DNA from: a bacterium
Lineage (GTDB): Bacteria > UBP6 > UBA1177
NCBI GenBank assembly: GCA_022703485.1
Contig: JAKLDO010000006.1
Coordinates: 1 to 56,272 of the forward strand
Direction of reading: 5' to 3'
DNA: 56,272 nucleotides
Positions 34,784-46,391 of this stretch are shown here, piece by piece. The notes under the pieces were generated by a model. That model searched no databases. It worked only from the letters and a program-made list of their open reading frames with translations, and was not told the DNA's origin. The stretch's first letter is position 1. Every line of letters begins with the position of its first letter. A program made the translations under genes and the position numbers.

Positions 34784-37700
34784 TCAGCCTATTATACTAT
34801 TGAATTCATTAAGCATTTCCTGCGAAGGCCTGTCTTCGAATATGCCTGTTACATAGCCGTTCGCCACCGTGACACCTCTGAGGAAAATATAGTAAACGCC
34901 TCCGAAATCCCTTTCATAACTGTAATCCGGATCACGCAGTTTCAGGTATTTGTCAAGAGCCGAAAGATAAAGCATATACTGAAGGACATAATTGTGCTTT
35001 TTCATTTCCATTTCCATTGAAACCGGCCCGTAATCGCTCACTTTGGAACCGAGTCTGTTCGATTTCCAGTCAAGAAGATAGTATTTTCCGTCAAGTTTGA
35101 AAACAAGGTCCATGAATCCGCGGATGAAACCTTTGAAACTGCTTTCCCGAAGCGCCACTTTTTCTTTCAGCAGTCCGGTTATCTTCTTTGTATCAAAATT
35201 ATCAGTGTGGAAAAAGAACTCCATTTCAGCGACACAGTTCCTTTTCTCAACATTTCTAAGAGACTTTCCGTTAAAAAGAGGAGCATCGAGGACGGCATTC
35301 ACGCAGTCAAGGACCCATGGCGTCATATCATCCCCTTTTTCTGAATATCTCATTCCGGCACTGTCAAGCATTTTGCTGATAAGACCGCCTGCATCTCTAT
35401 CTGAAAAGTCCATTTCCTCAAAAACTGAATGGAGAACAACACCGGCCTTTGCTCCGGCAGGGAATGCAAGGATCCCTTCTGACGGAACACTGTCGTCTTC
35501 AGGAACAACTTCGTCCGGAGGCGTTTCAAGGAAAGTCTCTCCCGATAAATGTCCCGAAGTTAGAGAGCTGAAACTTCCCGTGACCCACTGCGGAACTATC
35601 TTTGAATGAAGTCTGAGCGGACCTTTACCGGAACCCCGACCTTTCTTCATTTTGAGAATGCCCTGCGGAACCGAAATGACATCGCTCACTTTTACTGAAT
35701 TATTACTGTTCTTTTCCATATTCACGAGATCGTTCATCAGCTTTTCATCCCCGGCGGTCTTTACAAAACCTTTTTCACCGTGGAAAAGATATGCAAAAGG
35801 GGTCGATTCATTTCCGGATATCGTTCCCCAGTAGATGACGGTCGTGTACCTTGCCCTGGTCAATGCGACATAGACAAGCCTCAGATTCTCGGACAGAAGC
35901 TCGGACACATGCTTTCCGGCCGCTTCTCTGTCTTTAACGTTGAAATCCATTACAGGTCTGCCGCTGTCATCGTGATAAGAGTGGAACAGTGCAGTATTTG
36001 ACACTTCCGCTTTACGCCACAGGTCAGGGCAGAAAACGACAGGATAGGTAAGTCCTTTGCTTTTATGAACCGTAGTTATCGTGACTGCATTATCATCACT
36101 TTCCAGTCTGAGCTGTTCATCTTCCGAAGAGCTTTTTCCATTCATTTTCTCTTTGAACCAGCGCAGTGACGCCTCAGGAGAAATGCCGCTGTCAGATTCA
36201 TTTCTGTTCATGAGCTCCATTAGGTGTCTGACATTTGTAAGCCGCCTTTCACCGCTGCCGCCTGATGATATCCTTCCGTATGTCCCTTCTTCTTCAAGCA
36301 GTTCTGAGAACGCTACGAGAAAACCGTGCCTTTCCCAGATGTCTCCTAAGCGGGAAAAGAAACCGTACCATTTCTCCATTTCAGGAGCATCTTCAGAAAG
36401 TCTTATGATATCATCCGCCGTCCTGCCGAAAAACCGTGTAAGAAGGGCCGCTTTGATCCTGCCCGGAATGCATTTGAACATCGCTTCAAGCACGATCAGC
36501 ATGTCGAAAGCCTCGTCACTTTCAAAAACTGATGTGTTCGATGCCATCACAAAAGGTATGCCGTATTTTGAAAAACTGTTCCTGACAAGTTCGGCATCCG
36601 TGTTCGAATTGACGAGCACCGCTATGTCTGAAGGTTTAAGCTCCCGGTGAGTGTTCTTTTCGGTGATCGTGTATGCAGAGCCTTCCTTAAGCATTTCAAT
36701 TATGGAGGCGCATATGTCTGATACAGCCTTTCTTTTTGCAAAGTCATGCTTCACTCTGTAGACCATGCGGCTTCTGTCAGATGAAAGCTCAAAAGGCAGT
36801 GCAGCATCCTTTCTGATGAACTTGATCTCCATTCCCGGAACCGGAACTCCTTTCAGATAAAGACCGTTCTCTTCTTCCGATGACGATTCGACTTCAGGCA
36901 GAGGAATGTCAGGGATCACAAACGGGTTTTCTCTCCTGAACACCGCTTTTACAGCATTTACGGCCATTCTTGACGACCTGTAATTGACATCCATCGTGTA
37001 CTGTCTGTCTTCATTCAGTTTCTTTTTTGCTTCCAGATATGCAAAAACATCGGCGTTCCTGAAGCTGTATATCGCCTGTTTCGGGTCACCGATGAAGAAC
37101 ATCACATGGTGACCTCCCCCGAAAAGTCTTTCAAATATTGAATACTGAAGGGAATCGGTGTCCTGGAACTCATCTATCAGCACAGCGCTGTACTTCTTTT
37201 TCATCGAACTTATCAGGATGTCTTTCTTTGCAGGGTCGTTAAGTGCGGCATCTATCAGTTTCAGAAGGTCGTCGAACCCGGTAGCCCCGTTCTTAGCCGT
37301 CTCGACAGCAACAGCTCCGTTCACTTCCGTCAGCAGTCTCCTGAAAAGCACGACGAGATCACTGCACAGGCCTCCGTCATCACCGGTATTGAAAATACTG
37401 CCTTTGTGTTCCCAGCTCAGCGAATCCTTTCCGCTTTCAGGAAGGATCACAAGGTCGATCACATTTCTTCTCCCTTTCACAAGGTCCATCAGCCCTTCGA
37501 TCGAGAACCACCTGCCGGAAGAGATCGCGGGAAGCACATCAGCAGGTATATGCTGTATCTCCCGCCTCCAGAAAGATTCAACTGCGCCTCTCACCGTCTC
37601 TTCGATGTCAGGAGCTATCTCCATGTTGAAAAGAACACCTGCCTCGAAAGCATTGTCAGCCAGCATTCTCCTGCAGAAACCGTGTATCGTGAATATCTGC

Positions 37701-38047
37701 ACATTATCCATGTCCTTCGATGCGGCGGCAAGCCTTTGCACGACAGTATCACGACCGGCGGAAGCCTCGTAACGGGAAATAATGTCCCGTATCTCGTCAG
37801 GACAGTCGCTTTTTACTGAACCGTCAAGAACCGCTCCTGCAGTTTTCAGAAAGTTTATTATCCTGCTTTTAAGTTCAGCTGTTGCGGCATTGGTGAATGT
37901 CACAGTGAGAATGGAATCGGCCTTCATGCCTTCCAGCACCATTCTCAGGAAAAGAAGCGCTATCGAATAGGTCTTTCCTGTACCGGCGCTCGCTTCGATA
38001 AGGTTCTTTCCTTTAAGCTCTATTTCACGGCAGTCAAATCTTTTCAA
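34784..38047 (-). CDS. recB: exodeoxyribonuclease V subunit RecB
   Basis: 1087 aa. The N-terminal UvrD-like helicase has Walker A EASAGTGKT (18-26), Walker B VLIDEFQDTD, and TTVHKSKGLTYPVVF as a late helicase motif. The C-terminal nuclease domain has FIRGFMDLVFKLDGKYYLLD followed by WKSN, matching the Asp-x-Lys active centre of RecB. It unwinds and degrades double-strand ends as part of RecBCD. It overlaps the recC stop by four bases. It is shorter than E. coli RecB (1180), with most of the loss in inter-domain regions. Confidence 0.96.
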   Translation of the reverse strand: MKRFDCREIELKGKNLIEASAGTGKTYSIALLFLRMVLEGMKADSILTVTFTNAATAELKSRIINFLKTAGAVLDGSVKSDCPDEIRDIISRYEASAGRDTVVQRLAAASKDMDNVQIFTIHGFCRRMLADNAFEAGVLFNMEIAPDIEETVRGAVESFWRREIQHIPADVLPAISSGRWFSIEGLMDLVKGRRNVIDLVILPESGKDSLSWEHKGSIFNTGDDGGLCSDLVVLFRRLLTEVNGAVAVETAKNGATGFDDLLKLIDAALNDPAKKDILISSMKKKYSAVLIDEFQDTDSLQYSIFERLFGGGHHVMFFIGDPKQAIYSFRNADVFAYLEAKKKLNEDRQYTMDVNYRSSRMAVNAVKAVFRRENPFVIPDIPLPEVESSSEEENGLYLKGVPVPGMEIKFIRKDAALPFELSSDRSRMVYRVKHDFAKRKAVSDICASIIEMLKEGSAYTITEKNTHRELKPSDIAVLVNSNTDAELVRNSFSKYGIPFVMASNTSVFESDEAFDMLIVLEAMFKCIPGRIKAALLTRFFGRTADDIIRLSEDAPEMEKWYGFFSRLGDIWERHGFLVAFSELLEEEGTYGRISSGGSGERRLTNVRHLMELMNRNESDSGISPEASLRWFKEKMNGKSSSEDEQLRLESDDNAVTITTVHKSKGLTYPVVFCPDLWRKAEVSNTALFHSYHDDSGRPVMDFNVKDREAAGKHVSELLSENLRLVYVALTRARYTTVIYWGTISGNESTPFAYLFHGEKGFVKTAGDEKLMNDLVNMEKNSNNSVKVSDVISVPQGILKMKKGRGSGKGPLRLHSKIVPQWVTGSFSSLTSGHLSGETFLETPPDEVVPEDDSVPSEGILAFPAGAKAGVVLHSVFEEMDFSDRDAGGLISKMLDSAGMRYSEKGDDMTPWVLDCVNAVLDAPLFNGKSLRNVEKRNCVAEMEFFFHTDNFDTKKITGLLKEKVALRESSFKGFIRGFMDLVFKLDGKYYLLDWKSNRLGSKVSDYGPVSMEMEMKKHNYVLQYMLYLSALDKYLKLRDPDYSYERDFGGVYYIFLRGVTVANGYVTGIFEDRPSQEMLNEFNSIIG

Positions 38048-41000
38048 CCGTTCTTCTCCGCATATCCTGTATAACTTCCGTAGACTTTCCTCGATGTGTC
38101 AGCCACCAGTTTAACGACTTCCGGCGAGCCTGAATAGAAACCCGTCATGCCGGCGATAATTTTAAATATTATATCGTCCTCCTCTCCTCCCCACTGGGAA
38201 TTTCTTTTCTCGATCATCTTCACGAATGCATTTTCAGGGGATTCCCCCTTGTTCATTTCATCCGCCATTACCTGCATGATGAAAGGTGTGGCAGGAAGAG
38301 GTGATGAAAGACCTTTTATATACACCTCCGCTATCTCAGACAGATGTTTAAAAGGCTCTTCCAATGCCGGTATTTCAATATCCTTATCCATTGTGCAAAG
38401 ATAGGTGCTCTTTTTAATTCCGGCCGCGTTCATCACAATATGGCAGATCCACCATGTTATGATATCTTTTGAATTGAGGTTCTTCGCCGGCTTGAAAAAG
38501 ACCTGTCCATCAGGATAGATGTTCCCGAGCTTTCCGGAGATCGTCATCCTTCCTTCCGGCATATCAAAAGAGAATGAGAACGGGAACTTGCCGGGCCTGA
38601 TCCCGCTTGTGTATCTGTCAGCTTTCAAAATGAACGGCTCTGCATCCTTTATTACCGAATCAAGAAGAACTTTCCCTGCCGGACCGTGAGGGGACAAGCC
38701 TGAACCTCTCATCCTTCTTTTGAAATCAGCGGCGGAAAATCCTTCAAGATGCATTTCAAGATACTCTTTTCTGAATATGTATGCGGAAAGATTATCTATC
38801 GAGAACAGTTCGCTGTCAGACTCATCTTTTTCAATGTAAGGCGCTATTACGCCCAGCCTCTTTGAAAGAAAGGCTTTCGGAGGGTTCATGAAAAACGATA
38901 TCAGTTCATCAAGAGCCGTTTCAAAAGGACCCTGAAAAAGCGGAAGCTCCTGCCTTTTTGCAACACCGGACTGCGGATCTCCGCTTTTGCCAAACGAAAG
39001 ATGGGCCAGATGGTCCTTTGCGGAAAATGTGAAAAGCGGTGAACTGTCAAGAAAGTACTTCTCGGAAAATGGCTGAAGAGGATGCGCCGTCTCCCTGAAA
39101 ACAGCCCCTTCACTTTTTCCGCCTGTTTTCCTTGCAAGGTATTCTGTCAGAAGTCTCACGGGTGAGGAACAGATGTTGAACGAGCTGTCCCTCGCATTTC
39201 TCGCACTGTAGCTGACTATGAAATACTTCCTTGCGCTCAGAAGCGATTCAAGAAAGAAATATCTGTCGCTGTTCTTTGCGTTCCTGTCGCCGGGGGCCGG
39301 ATATTTTCTGATCAGGTCGAAACCGGTCGATCCGGGATCTCTGGGAAAAAGATCATCGTTCATTCCGGCCATGCAGACCACTTTGAACGGTATGCTCCGC
39401 AGAGGTTTTATCGAGCAGAATGTAACTCCGCCCTTCATGAAGCCTCTGTTAAAACCGCTAAGCATTATTTTTTCCTCAAGCACCGCTTTTATAACACGCA
39501 CTCCGACTGCGCATTTTATGCCTGAAAGCCTCTCTTCGTTCCTGAGACTGTCGAACATCTTTCTGAGAAATCGCATCTCTTCTGCATTATCGCTGTCTTC
39601 GACCATGATATCGTCTATCAGTCCATTGAGCCTTGCCGCCCAGTCGCTAAGGCTTCTTTCCATGTTGAAAGAGCTCCATGTCCTGAAAAGCGTTTCGCAG
39701 AAAGTCATGAACCTTGCTACCGTCCTTGCGCGCTGTCCTTCTATTCGGTCATACGGCATCACACCGCCGAAAGTCTCCACACCTCCTCCCGGCATCGAAT
39801 ATCCGAGCAGCATCCTTTCAAAACCGAACCTCCATGTGTTCTGTTCAAAAGGAGGCGCTCCTTTCAGTTCCCTGAACCTCCTGTCTATACCCCATTTTAT
39901 GCCTGAATCCCTGACCGCTTTCATCACGGTCTCGAGATCTGACCTGGTCATGCCGAATTTCCTGTGGACAGGCTCTATCTCAAAGACCGGCATGACATCA
40001 GACATTAGAAAACCGGTATCCAGAAGGTCCATTATCTTTAAAAACGCATCAACGCTTTTTCCATCTCCCCGTGCTGATCTGTCGGCAACAGTGTACGGTA
40101 TGACCGGTTCACCGTCCGCCGAGCCGAAAACGGCTTCAATGTAAGGAGCATACTCTTCTATTCTGGGAGTTATCACAACGACATCATGGGGTTTTATATC
40201 GGGATCGTGCGTAAAAATGTAAAGCAGTTCATCTTTCAGAACTTCCATTTCTCTGGTCATTCCCCAGCATCCGTTCACTTTTATTGAACTGTCAAGCCTT
40301 ATCTCCTCATCCTCGTTCATGTTGAGGATCTCTTTCTGAATGCTCTGAAGCATTGACAGAGCAGTGCCTTCCGGCTCTTCGAACATGTCATCTTCCATCA
40401 CATCATCTTCGTGAATGGATATAAAGAACTCTCTTCCTGATATTCCCAGATCGGAAAGGAACCTGTTGGGCGACTCGTAGTGCAGTTCCTCTTTATCGAG
40501 CATTTTGAACATTTCGCTTTTCTTTGTCGGTACTATGTCACCCCAGTGCTCCCTGCACGGGTTCATGAAGAACAGATGCACAGGGATAAGCTTTGAGACC
40601 GCTCTGAGCATAAGCTGATGATATCTGCTCATCGTGGAAATGCCGAAAAGGATAATGCCTCCTTTCATTTCTTCAGGAATATCAACCGGTCCGTCACACT
40701 TTTTTATGAAATCTTCAAGCAGTGATGCCCTGTCAGGATGTCCGTTAAGTTTCTGTGCCGTTTCAAGAAAAAGCTCCTTCTGCCATGCTTCATCCCTGTC
40801 GCCTCTATTGACTGTCTTTCCTTTCTTCCACTGTGATACCATTTCCGGTCTGTAGACTGTATACTGGTCGATCAGATCGGCCATTTTTCCGCTTATGACG
40901 ATCCTTTTCAGCGGGTCTCCTGCGATGTATGAATTAAGCTCGCGGTATCTGCTTCTGGGAGCATCGTTCAGTATACCGTATATGGTCCATCTGAGATTTT

Positions 41001-41264
41001 CAGGGTCGTAGGCTTCACTGTAATTCAGTCCGGTCACAACTGATGCGAATTTCTGAAGAAATTTCTCAACAGTAAGGTGCACCGTGTTCGCATGGATCCC
41101 TTTTATCCTTGCGATCTCAAGAGAGAGCCACCTGCCCATCCCGTCGGACTGGACAACTATGTAGCTTTTTGCAAGGGGATCACTGCAAGGCATTGAACCT
41201 GTTATTTCGACCGCTTTTTCAAGCAGTCTTTCAAGCCTGTTGCTGTTATATAGGTAGAAACCCT

Positions 41265-41277
<13 letters not shown>
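38044..41277 (-). CDS. recC: exodeoxyribonuclease V subunit RecC
   Basis: 1077 aa inactive helicase/nuclease-like subunit. RecC features are visible: YNSNRLERLLEKAVE at the N terminus, VITPRIEEYAPYIEAVF, RKFGMTRSDLETV with SGIKWGID, and PLRSIPFKVVCMAGMNDDLF followed by a YFFLESLLSARKYFIVSYS segment. RecC holds the complex together and recognises Chi. The start at 41277 lies 13 bases inside the upstream lipoprotein gene, so recC may be translated from that transcript. The Chi sequence of this organism is not known. Confidence 0.95.
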
Positions 41278-42139
<862 letters not shown>

Positions 42140-42170
42140 GTAATGAATTTTGCAGTCCCGTTTTGCATCC

Positions 42171-42297
42171 TTTTTCCCGGCCCGATGAGCACGGGCTAAG
42201 ATAACTCGGACCTTCAGTCCGCAATCTCAAACTTAACCGTCTGGAGGACGGTGCTTGCTTAGCCCGGTTTGGAGATTGGTCGGAGGACCGGGGAGAA
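42171..42297. repeat. multi-branched palindromic element (REP/BIME-like or structured RNA)
   Basis: The gap between the lipoprotein gene and udk holds nested inverted repeats: an outer arm 42171-42180 with 42288-42297 (10 pairs counting G-U), an inner perfect 9-bp arm CGGGCTAAG/CTTAGCCCG (42192-42200 with 42258-42266), and inside it two perfect 5-bp hairpins, CGGAC/GTCCG (42207-42221) and CCGTC/GACGG (42237-42251). A third hairpin GGTC/GACC lies at 42278-42289, and an alternative pairing GCAATCTC with GAGATTG (42221-42228 and 42272-42278) is also possible. The three small hairpins look like diverged copies of one palindrome. No gene fits here. Confidence 0.75.
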
Positions 42298-42319
42298 CGA
42301 GGGTTCTTTTTCCGATTTT

Positions 42320-42348
42320 TTGACTTTGAAAACATAACCCGCTACCAT
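42320..42348 (+). promoter_or_regulatory. possible promoter of udk
   Basis: TTGACT at 42320-42325 and TACCAT at 42343-42348 are 17 bases apart, 42 bases before the start codon. With the minus-strand lipoprotein promoter and the palindromic element this accounts for the 313-base gap 42078-42390. Confidence 0.4.
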
Positions 42349-42390
42349 CTTTCACGGGTTCAGGGTCTGTTTTTTTCACAGGAGTTCAAG

Positions 42391-43023
42391 ATGCCTCTTA
42401 TCATCGGTATTGCGGGCGGTTCGGGTTCAGGAAAGACCACGATCGCAAAGAACATAAAATCGGCTTTTTCAAAGGATGAAAGGGTCGTGATAATCGAGAT
42501 GGATTCCTATTACAGGGATTTTTCAAATCTCAATCTGAACCAGAGGGAGCATATAAATTACGATTCGCCCGATTCAATAGATTTCGAGCTTCTGGAAAAG
42601 CATCTGCGCGATCTGAAAAGCAACACCGCGATCGAAAAACCTGTTTACGATTTTGTCATCCACCTCAGGAAGAAAATAACTGAAAGAGTGGAACCTGCCG
42701 ATATCATTATCATTGAAGGCATCATGACATTCTATAAAAAAGAGATCCGCGACTGGCTCGACATCAAGATATTCGTCGATACCGATGCCGACATCAGGGT
42801 CCTTCGAAGGATAAAAAGAGACATGGAAAGCCGCGGAAGGTCGTTCGAGGAGATCAGGGAACGCTACTACACAATGGTAAGACCCGCATACCGTGATTTC
42901 GTCAGACCCACCATCCAGTATTCCGATATCGTCATCCCGGAAGGGGGCGCCAACCATGTCGCGATCGATATGATCACCTGCAAGATCCATCACTGGCTTT
43001 CAGAGAACAACCAGAAACCGTAA
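42391..43023 (+). CDS. udk: uridine kinase
   Basis: 210 aa P-loop kinase. Walker A is AGGSGSGKTT (8-17), followed by the DSYYRD motif (37-42) and the DSPDSIDF segment that binds the nucleoside. IIIEGIMTFY is the Walker B equivalent, and RRIKRDMESRGRS is the lid. It phosphorylates uridine and cytidine for pyrimidine salvage. CAGGAG is placed ahead of the ATG. The 99-base gap to the ABC transporter gene is AT-rich with no clear terminator. Confidence 0.94.
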   Translation: MPLIIGIAGGSGSGKTTIAKNIKSAFSKDERVVIIEMDSYYRDFSNLNLNQREHINYDSPDSIDFELLEKHLRDLKSNTAIEKPVYDFVIHLRKKITERVEPADIIIIEGIMTFYKKEIRDWLDIKIFVDTDADIRVLRRIKRDMESRGRSFEEIRERYYTMVRPAYRDFVRPTIQYSDIVIPEGGANHVAIDMITCKIHHWLSENNQKP

Positions 43024-43122
43024 AACGAATTTTACAAAAACACCCCTTTAATTTTTTCAGGAATATTTTTTCCAGATAGTTTGTTTTTTTTTGCGAATTT
43101 TTAACTGTTCTGGAGGCATTTC

Positions 43123-44052
43123 ATGGATGTAATGATCGAACTTAGCGGCGTTTCAAAAAATTACGGACAGTTGAAAGCCGCGGAAAACATTTCATTTTCT
43201 CTTCACAAAGGTGAGATCCTCGGGTTCCTCGGACCCAACGGTGCAGGAAAGACTACAGTTATGAAGATCATCACAGGCTTTATGCCGCCCGACTCCGGCA
43301 ATGTGAAAATTAAAGGTGTCGGGATCTCAAAAGATCCTGTGGGAACAAGGAAAAGCATAGGCTATCTTCCCGAGAACAATCCGCTTTACACCGACATGAC
43401 CGTCGAGGAATATCTACGGTTTATTGCATCAATGAGAGGACTTGGCGACCCTGACAAAGCGATAAGTTCCGCCCTTTCAAAATGCGGCATTTCAAATGTA
43501 AGTCACAGGATAATCGGGCATCTTTCAAAAGGTTACAGACAGCGTGTCGGTCTTGCACAGGCGATAATCCACGATCCCGAGATACTCATTCTCGATGAAC
43601 CTGTGAACGGTCTTGACCCCAAACAGATTGCAGAAATAAGGACTCTCATCAGGGACCTTGGAAAGGAAAAGACTGTCATCCTGTGCAGTCACATACTTTC
43701 AGAAGTTGAAGCTGTGGCGGACAGGGTCGTCATAATAAATGAAGGCCGCATAGTGGCGGACGATAGAATAGAAAATCTGCGTGAGAGATCGAAAGGGGGC
43801 AATATTTTCGTTCTGGAACTTCTTGAAATACCGGTTGATGCAATCGAAAAAATAAAGGAAATCCAGTGTGTTATCAAAGCTGAACCATCAGGAGCCGGTA
43901 TTTTCAGAATAGTGGCGGCAGGTGAAAAGGAAACTTCAAACCTGATATTCGAGACAGCAGTCCGCAACAACTGGAAACTTGCACAGCTCTACATGGAGGG
44001 AAGTTCGCTTGAGAACATGTTCCTCGACCTTACAGAAGGAGGAAAAAAATGA
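43123..44052 (+). CDS. ABC transporter ATP-binding protein, GldA-like
   Basis: 309 aa. Walker A is GPNGAGKTT, the signature motif is LSKGYRQRVGLAQ, and Walker B is EILILDEPVNGLDP. A C-terminal extension of about 80 residues after the ATPase core is typical of the GldA/NatA-type exporters. GGAGG precedes the ATG. It powers the permease encoded next (four-base overlap) and belongs to a four-gene unit with a GldG-like protein and a DUF4340 protein. The substrate is unknown; in Bacteroidetes GldAFG is required for gliding, but homologues occur in many non-gliding bacteria. Confidence 0.92.
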   Translation: MDVMIELSGVSKNYGQLKAAENISFSLHKGEILGFLGPNGAGKTTVMKIITGFMPPDSGNVKIKGVGISKDPVGTRKSIGYLPENNPLYTDMTVEEYLRFIASMRGLGDPDKAISSALSKCGISNVSHRIIGHLSKGYRQRVGLAQAIIHDPEILILDEPVNGLDPKQIAEIRTLIRDLGKEKTVILCSHILSEVEAVADRVVIINEGRIVADDRIENLRERSKGGNIFVLELLEIPVDAIEKIKEIQCVIKAEPSGAGIFRIVAAGEKETSNLIFETAVRNNWKLAQLYMEGSSLENMFLDLTEGGKK

Positions 44053-44762
44053 AATATTCTCTTGTAATAATGAAAAAGGAGCTTTCAAGCTACTTCAATT
44101 CAGCGATAGCATATATATTTTTCACCCTGTTCCTTGTTATAACCGGGTTTCTTTTTTTCAGGCTCTACTTCCTTATCGGTGTTGTGAGCATGAACGATTT
44201 CTTCAGTATAATTCCGTGGATATTCCTGATCTTCATTCCTTCTGTCACGATGAAAAGCTGGGCTGAAGAGAAAAAGAACGGGACTATGGAAGTGCTTCTC
44301 ACCATGCCTGTGAAAGATGTCGAACTTGTAAGCGGAAAATTCCTTGCCGGATCGCTTTTTGTGCTGATAGCGATAATTCTCACTTCGGCTGTGCCTCTGC
44401 TTGTCTCAATGACGGGAGAACTTGACTGGGGACCTGTGATAACTTCATACATCGGGCTCGCTTTTCTCGCATCCAGCTATGTTGCGATCGGAAATCTGAT
44501 AAGCTCGTTCACTTCCAATCAGGTCTCGGCTTTCCTCATCACCGCAGTTACCGCTTTCATACTGATGATAATAGGGACAGAACCCGTGTATTCCGTTTTC
44601 CCGGCTTCGATGGGCGATCTCATCAGGAACCTTTCACTTTCATACCATTTCCAGAGCATTCAGCGGGGCGTTCTCGACTCAAGGGATGTGATCTACTATC
44701 TTTCGATCATATTCCTGTTCGTTTTCTACAACATCCGTTCACTTGAAAGCAGAAACTGGTAG
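44049..44762 (+). CDS. ABC-2 type permease, GldF-like
   Basis: 237 aa with six hydrophobic helices and the SWAEEKKNGTMEVLLTMPV segment near residue 75, typical of ABC-2 permeases of the GldF/NosY kind. It overlaps the ATP-binding gene by four bases and is followed nine bases later by the GldG-like gene. It should form the membrane pore of this exporter. The helices near the end are followed by a short positively charged tail. Confidence 0.88.
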   Translation: MKYSLVIMKKELSSYFNSAIAYIFFTLFLVITGFLFFRLYFLIGVVSMNDFFSIIPWIFLIFIPSVTMKSWAEEKKNGTMEVLLTMPVKDVELVSGKFLAGSLFVLIAIILTSAVPLLVSMTGELDWGPVITSYIGLAFLASSYVAIGNLISSFTSNQVSAFLITAVTAFILMIIGTEPVYSVFPASMGDLIRNLSLSYHFQSIQRGVLDSRDVIYYLSIIFLFVFYNIRSLESRNW

Positions 44763-44771
44763 GAGGAGACC

Positions 44772-46391
44772 ATGAAAAACACTAAAAGAGATTCTCTCAT
44801 AAACATTCTGCTCGTTACAGCTGTCGTGATGCTCGTAAATATCGCGGCGGCTGAACTTTTCTACAGGGTCGATTTTACAAAAGACGGGATTTACACGGTC
44901 AGCGATTCGACAAAGGACATCCTTTCCGGGCTCAAGGATGAGATCAGGGTCAAATTCTATGTGAGCGAAGAACTCCCGCCGAGAGTTCTTCCCGTGAAAA
45001 GGAATGTGATGGATCTTCTGACCGAATACGAAAGATACGGCAAGGGGAACTTCAATCTTTCCGTTCTCTATCCTGAAAAAGACGCCCAGATAGAAAAAGA
45101 TGCTCAGAGCGCAGGCATTCAGAAAGTCCAGCTCAATGTGATCGGTCAGAACAAGGAGGAGCTTCAGGCGGCATATATGGGTATCGCCCTTTTCAGCGGT
45201 GAAAAGATGGAGGTACTGCCCGTCGTGATGTCCGTTGACGACCTTGAATTTCAGCTCACTTCGGCGATACTCAAGCTGACAAAAGAAAAAAAGGACTCCA
45301 TCGTGTTCCTGAGCTCGTCAAAAAAGCTTCCGGAAGGTCTCGACCCGCAGATGAGGGCACAGCTCATGGCGCAAATGCCTCCCAGTCACTCGATCTATGA
45401 AGACACAACGGCAGTCGGTCAGGCGCTTTCAGAAATGTACGATGTAAGTGAAAAAAGGCTTCCTGACGGCGCTTTTTTTGATCCGTCGGTCAAAATAGTT
45501 GTTCTCAACGGCACATCAGACCTTTCCGAATGGGAGAAATATGCTCTGGACCAGTTCATAATGAAGGGAGGAAAAGTGGCGGTGCTTCAGTCCGGCATGG
45601 CTCCTACCCAGCAGATGATAGCATCAGAAACGAGATTCAACTATGATGACCAGTTAAAGAAATACGGATTCACTCTGAATAAAGACCTTGTTTTCGATTC
45701 GTACAGCTATTCAGTTATGATACCGCAGGGTGAAATGAGATATCTGGCACCCTATCCGCTCTGGATAAAGACTTCTCCTGAGCAGATATCCGCCGACCTT
45801 CCCAACTCGATGAGAAATACCGGAGCGCTCGCTTTCACCTATTCAAGTTCCATTTCAACAACCCCTTCAGAGAGCGTGAAGTTCAGATCAATAGTAAAAA
45901 CTTCGGGGAAAAGCTGGTCTGAAAGCGGGACTGTTGTCATAGATCCCTCAAATATAAGGACTCCTTCTGAAAGCGAGCTGAAAGTTCTTGATATGGCTGT
46001 TATGGGCGAAGGAAGGTTCAAAAGCGCTTTCACGAAAGATACGATCCCGTCTGCCGTGAAGGATAAGCAGGATGTTTTCATAGAGAACGCTACTTCGGAC
46101 GGGGCTATACTTTTCATTGCGACTCCGGAGTTCATTCTGGACAGGACTTTGAGAAACTTTCAGGCTAACGGCATGTTTTTCCTGAATCTTATCGACTATC
46201 TCAACAACAGCACGGAGCTTGTGAGCATCAGGAACCGCGGTCAGGGTTTCACTTTCGTCGATCCTGCCATTTCAGATAATGCAAAGAATGCAATTAAGTG
46301 GACGGGAACTCTTTTTGTTCCGCTACTTGTTATAATTTACGGTATTTTCAGGATGATACTGAGGAATAGAAGGTCAGGGAGGGTGTCATGA
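44772..46391 (+). CDS. GldG-like ABC transporter auxiliary protein
   Basis: 539 aa, with one helix near the N terminus and one at the C terminus and a large extracytoplasmic domain between. The segment YRVDFTKDGIYTVSDSTKDI, the ELPPRVLPVKRNVMDLL region and the GGKVAVLQSG motif match the ABC_transp_aux domain of GldG and related proteins. AGGAGG lies before the ATG. It probably connects the permease to a periplasmic or outer-membrane client. Its stop overlaps the next start (four bases). Confidence 0.88.
   Translation: MKNTKRDSLINILLVTAVVMLVNIAAAELFYRVDFTKDGIYTVSDSTKDILSGLKDEIRVKFYVSEELPPRVLPVKRNVMDLLTEYERYGKGNFNLSVLYPEKDAQIEKDAQSAGIQKVQLNVIGQNKEELQAAYMGIALFSGEKMEVLPVVMSVDDLEFQLTSAILKLTKEKKDSIVFLSSSKKLPEGLDPQMRAQLMAQMPPSHSIYEDTTAVGQALSEMYDVSEKRLPDGAFFDPSVKIVVLNGTSDLSEWEKYALDQFIMKGGKVAVLQSGMAPTQQMIASETRFNYDDQLKKYGFTLNKDLVFDSYSYSVMIPQGEMRYLAPYPLWIKTSPEQISADLPNSMRNTGALAFTYSSSISTTPSESVKFRSIVKTSGKSWSESGTVVIDPSNIRTPSESELKVLDMAVMGEGRFKSAFTKDTIPSAVKDKQDVFIENATSDGAILFIATPEFILDRTLRNFQANGMFFLNLIDYLNNSTELVSIRNRGQGFTFVDPAISDNAKNAIKWTGTLFVPLLVIIYGIFRMILRNRRSGRVS

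Noticed and set aside
39218..40144. 308-codon open frame on the plus strand inside recC
   Set aside because: It lies opposite recC, which is fully supported by family motifs; the frame has no ribosome site or recognisable domain and is a shadow.
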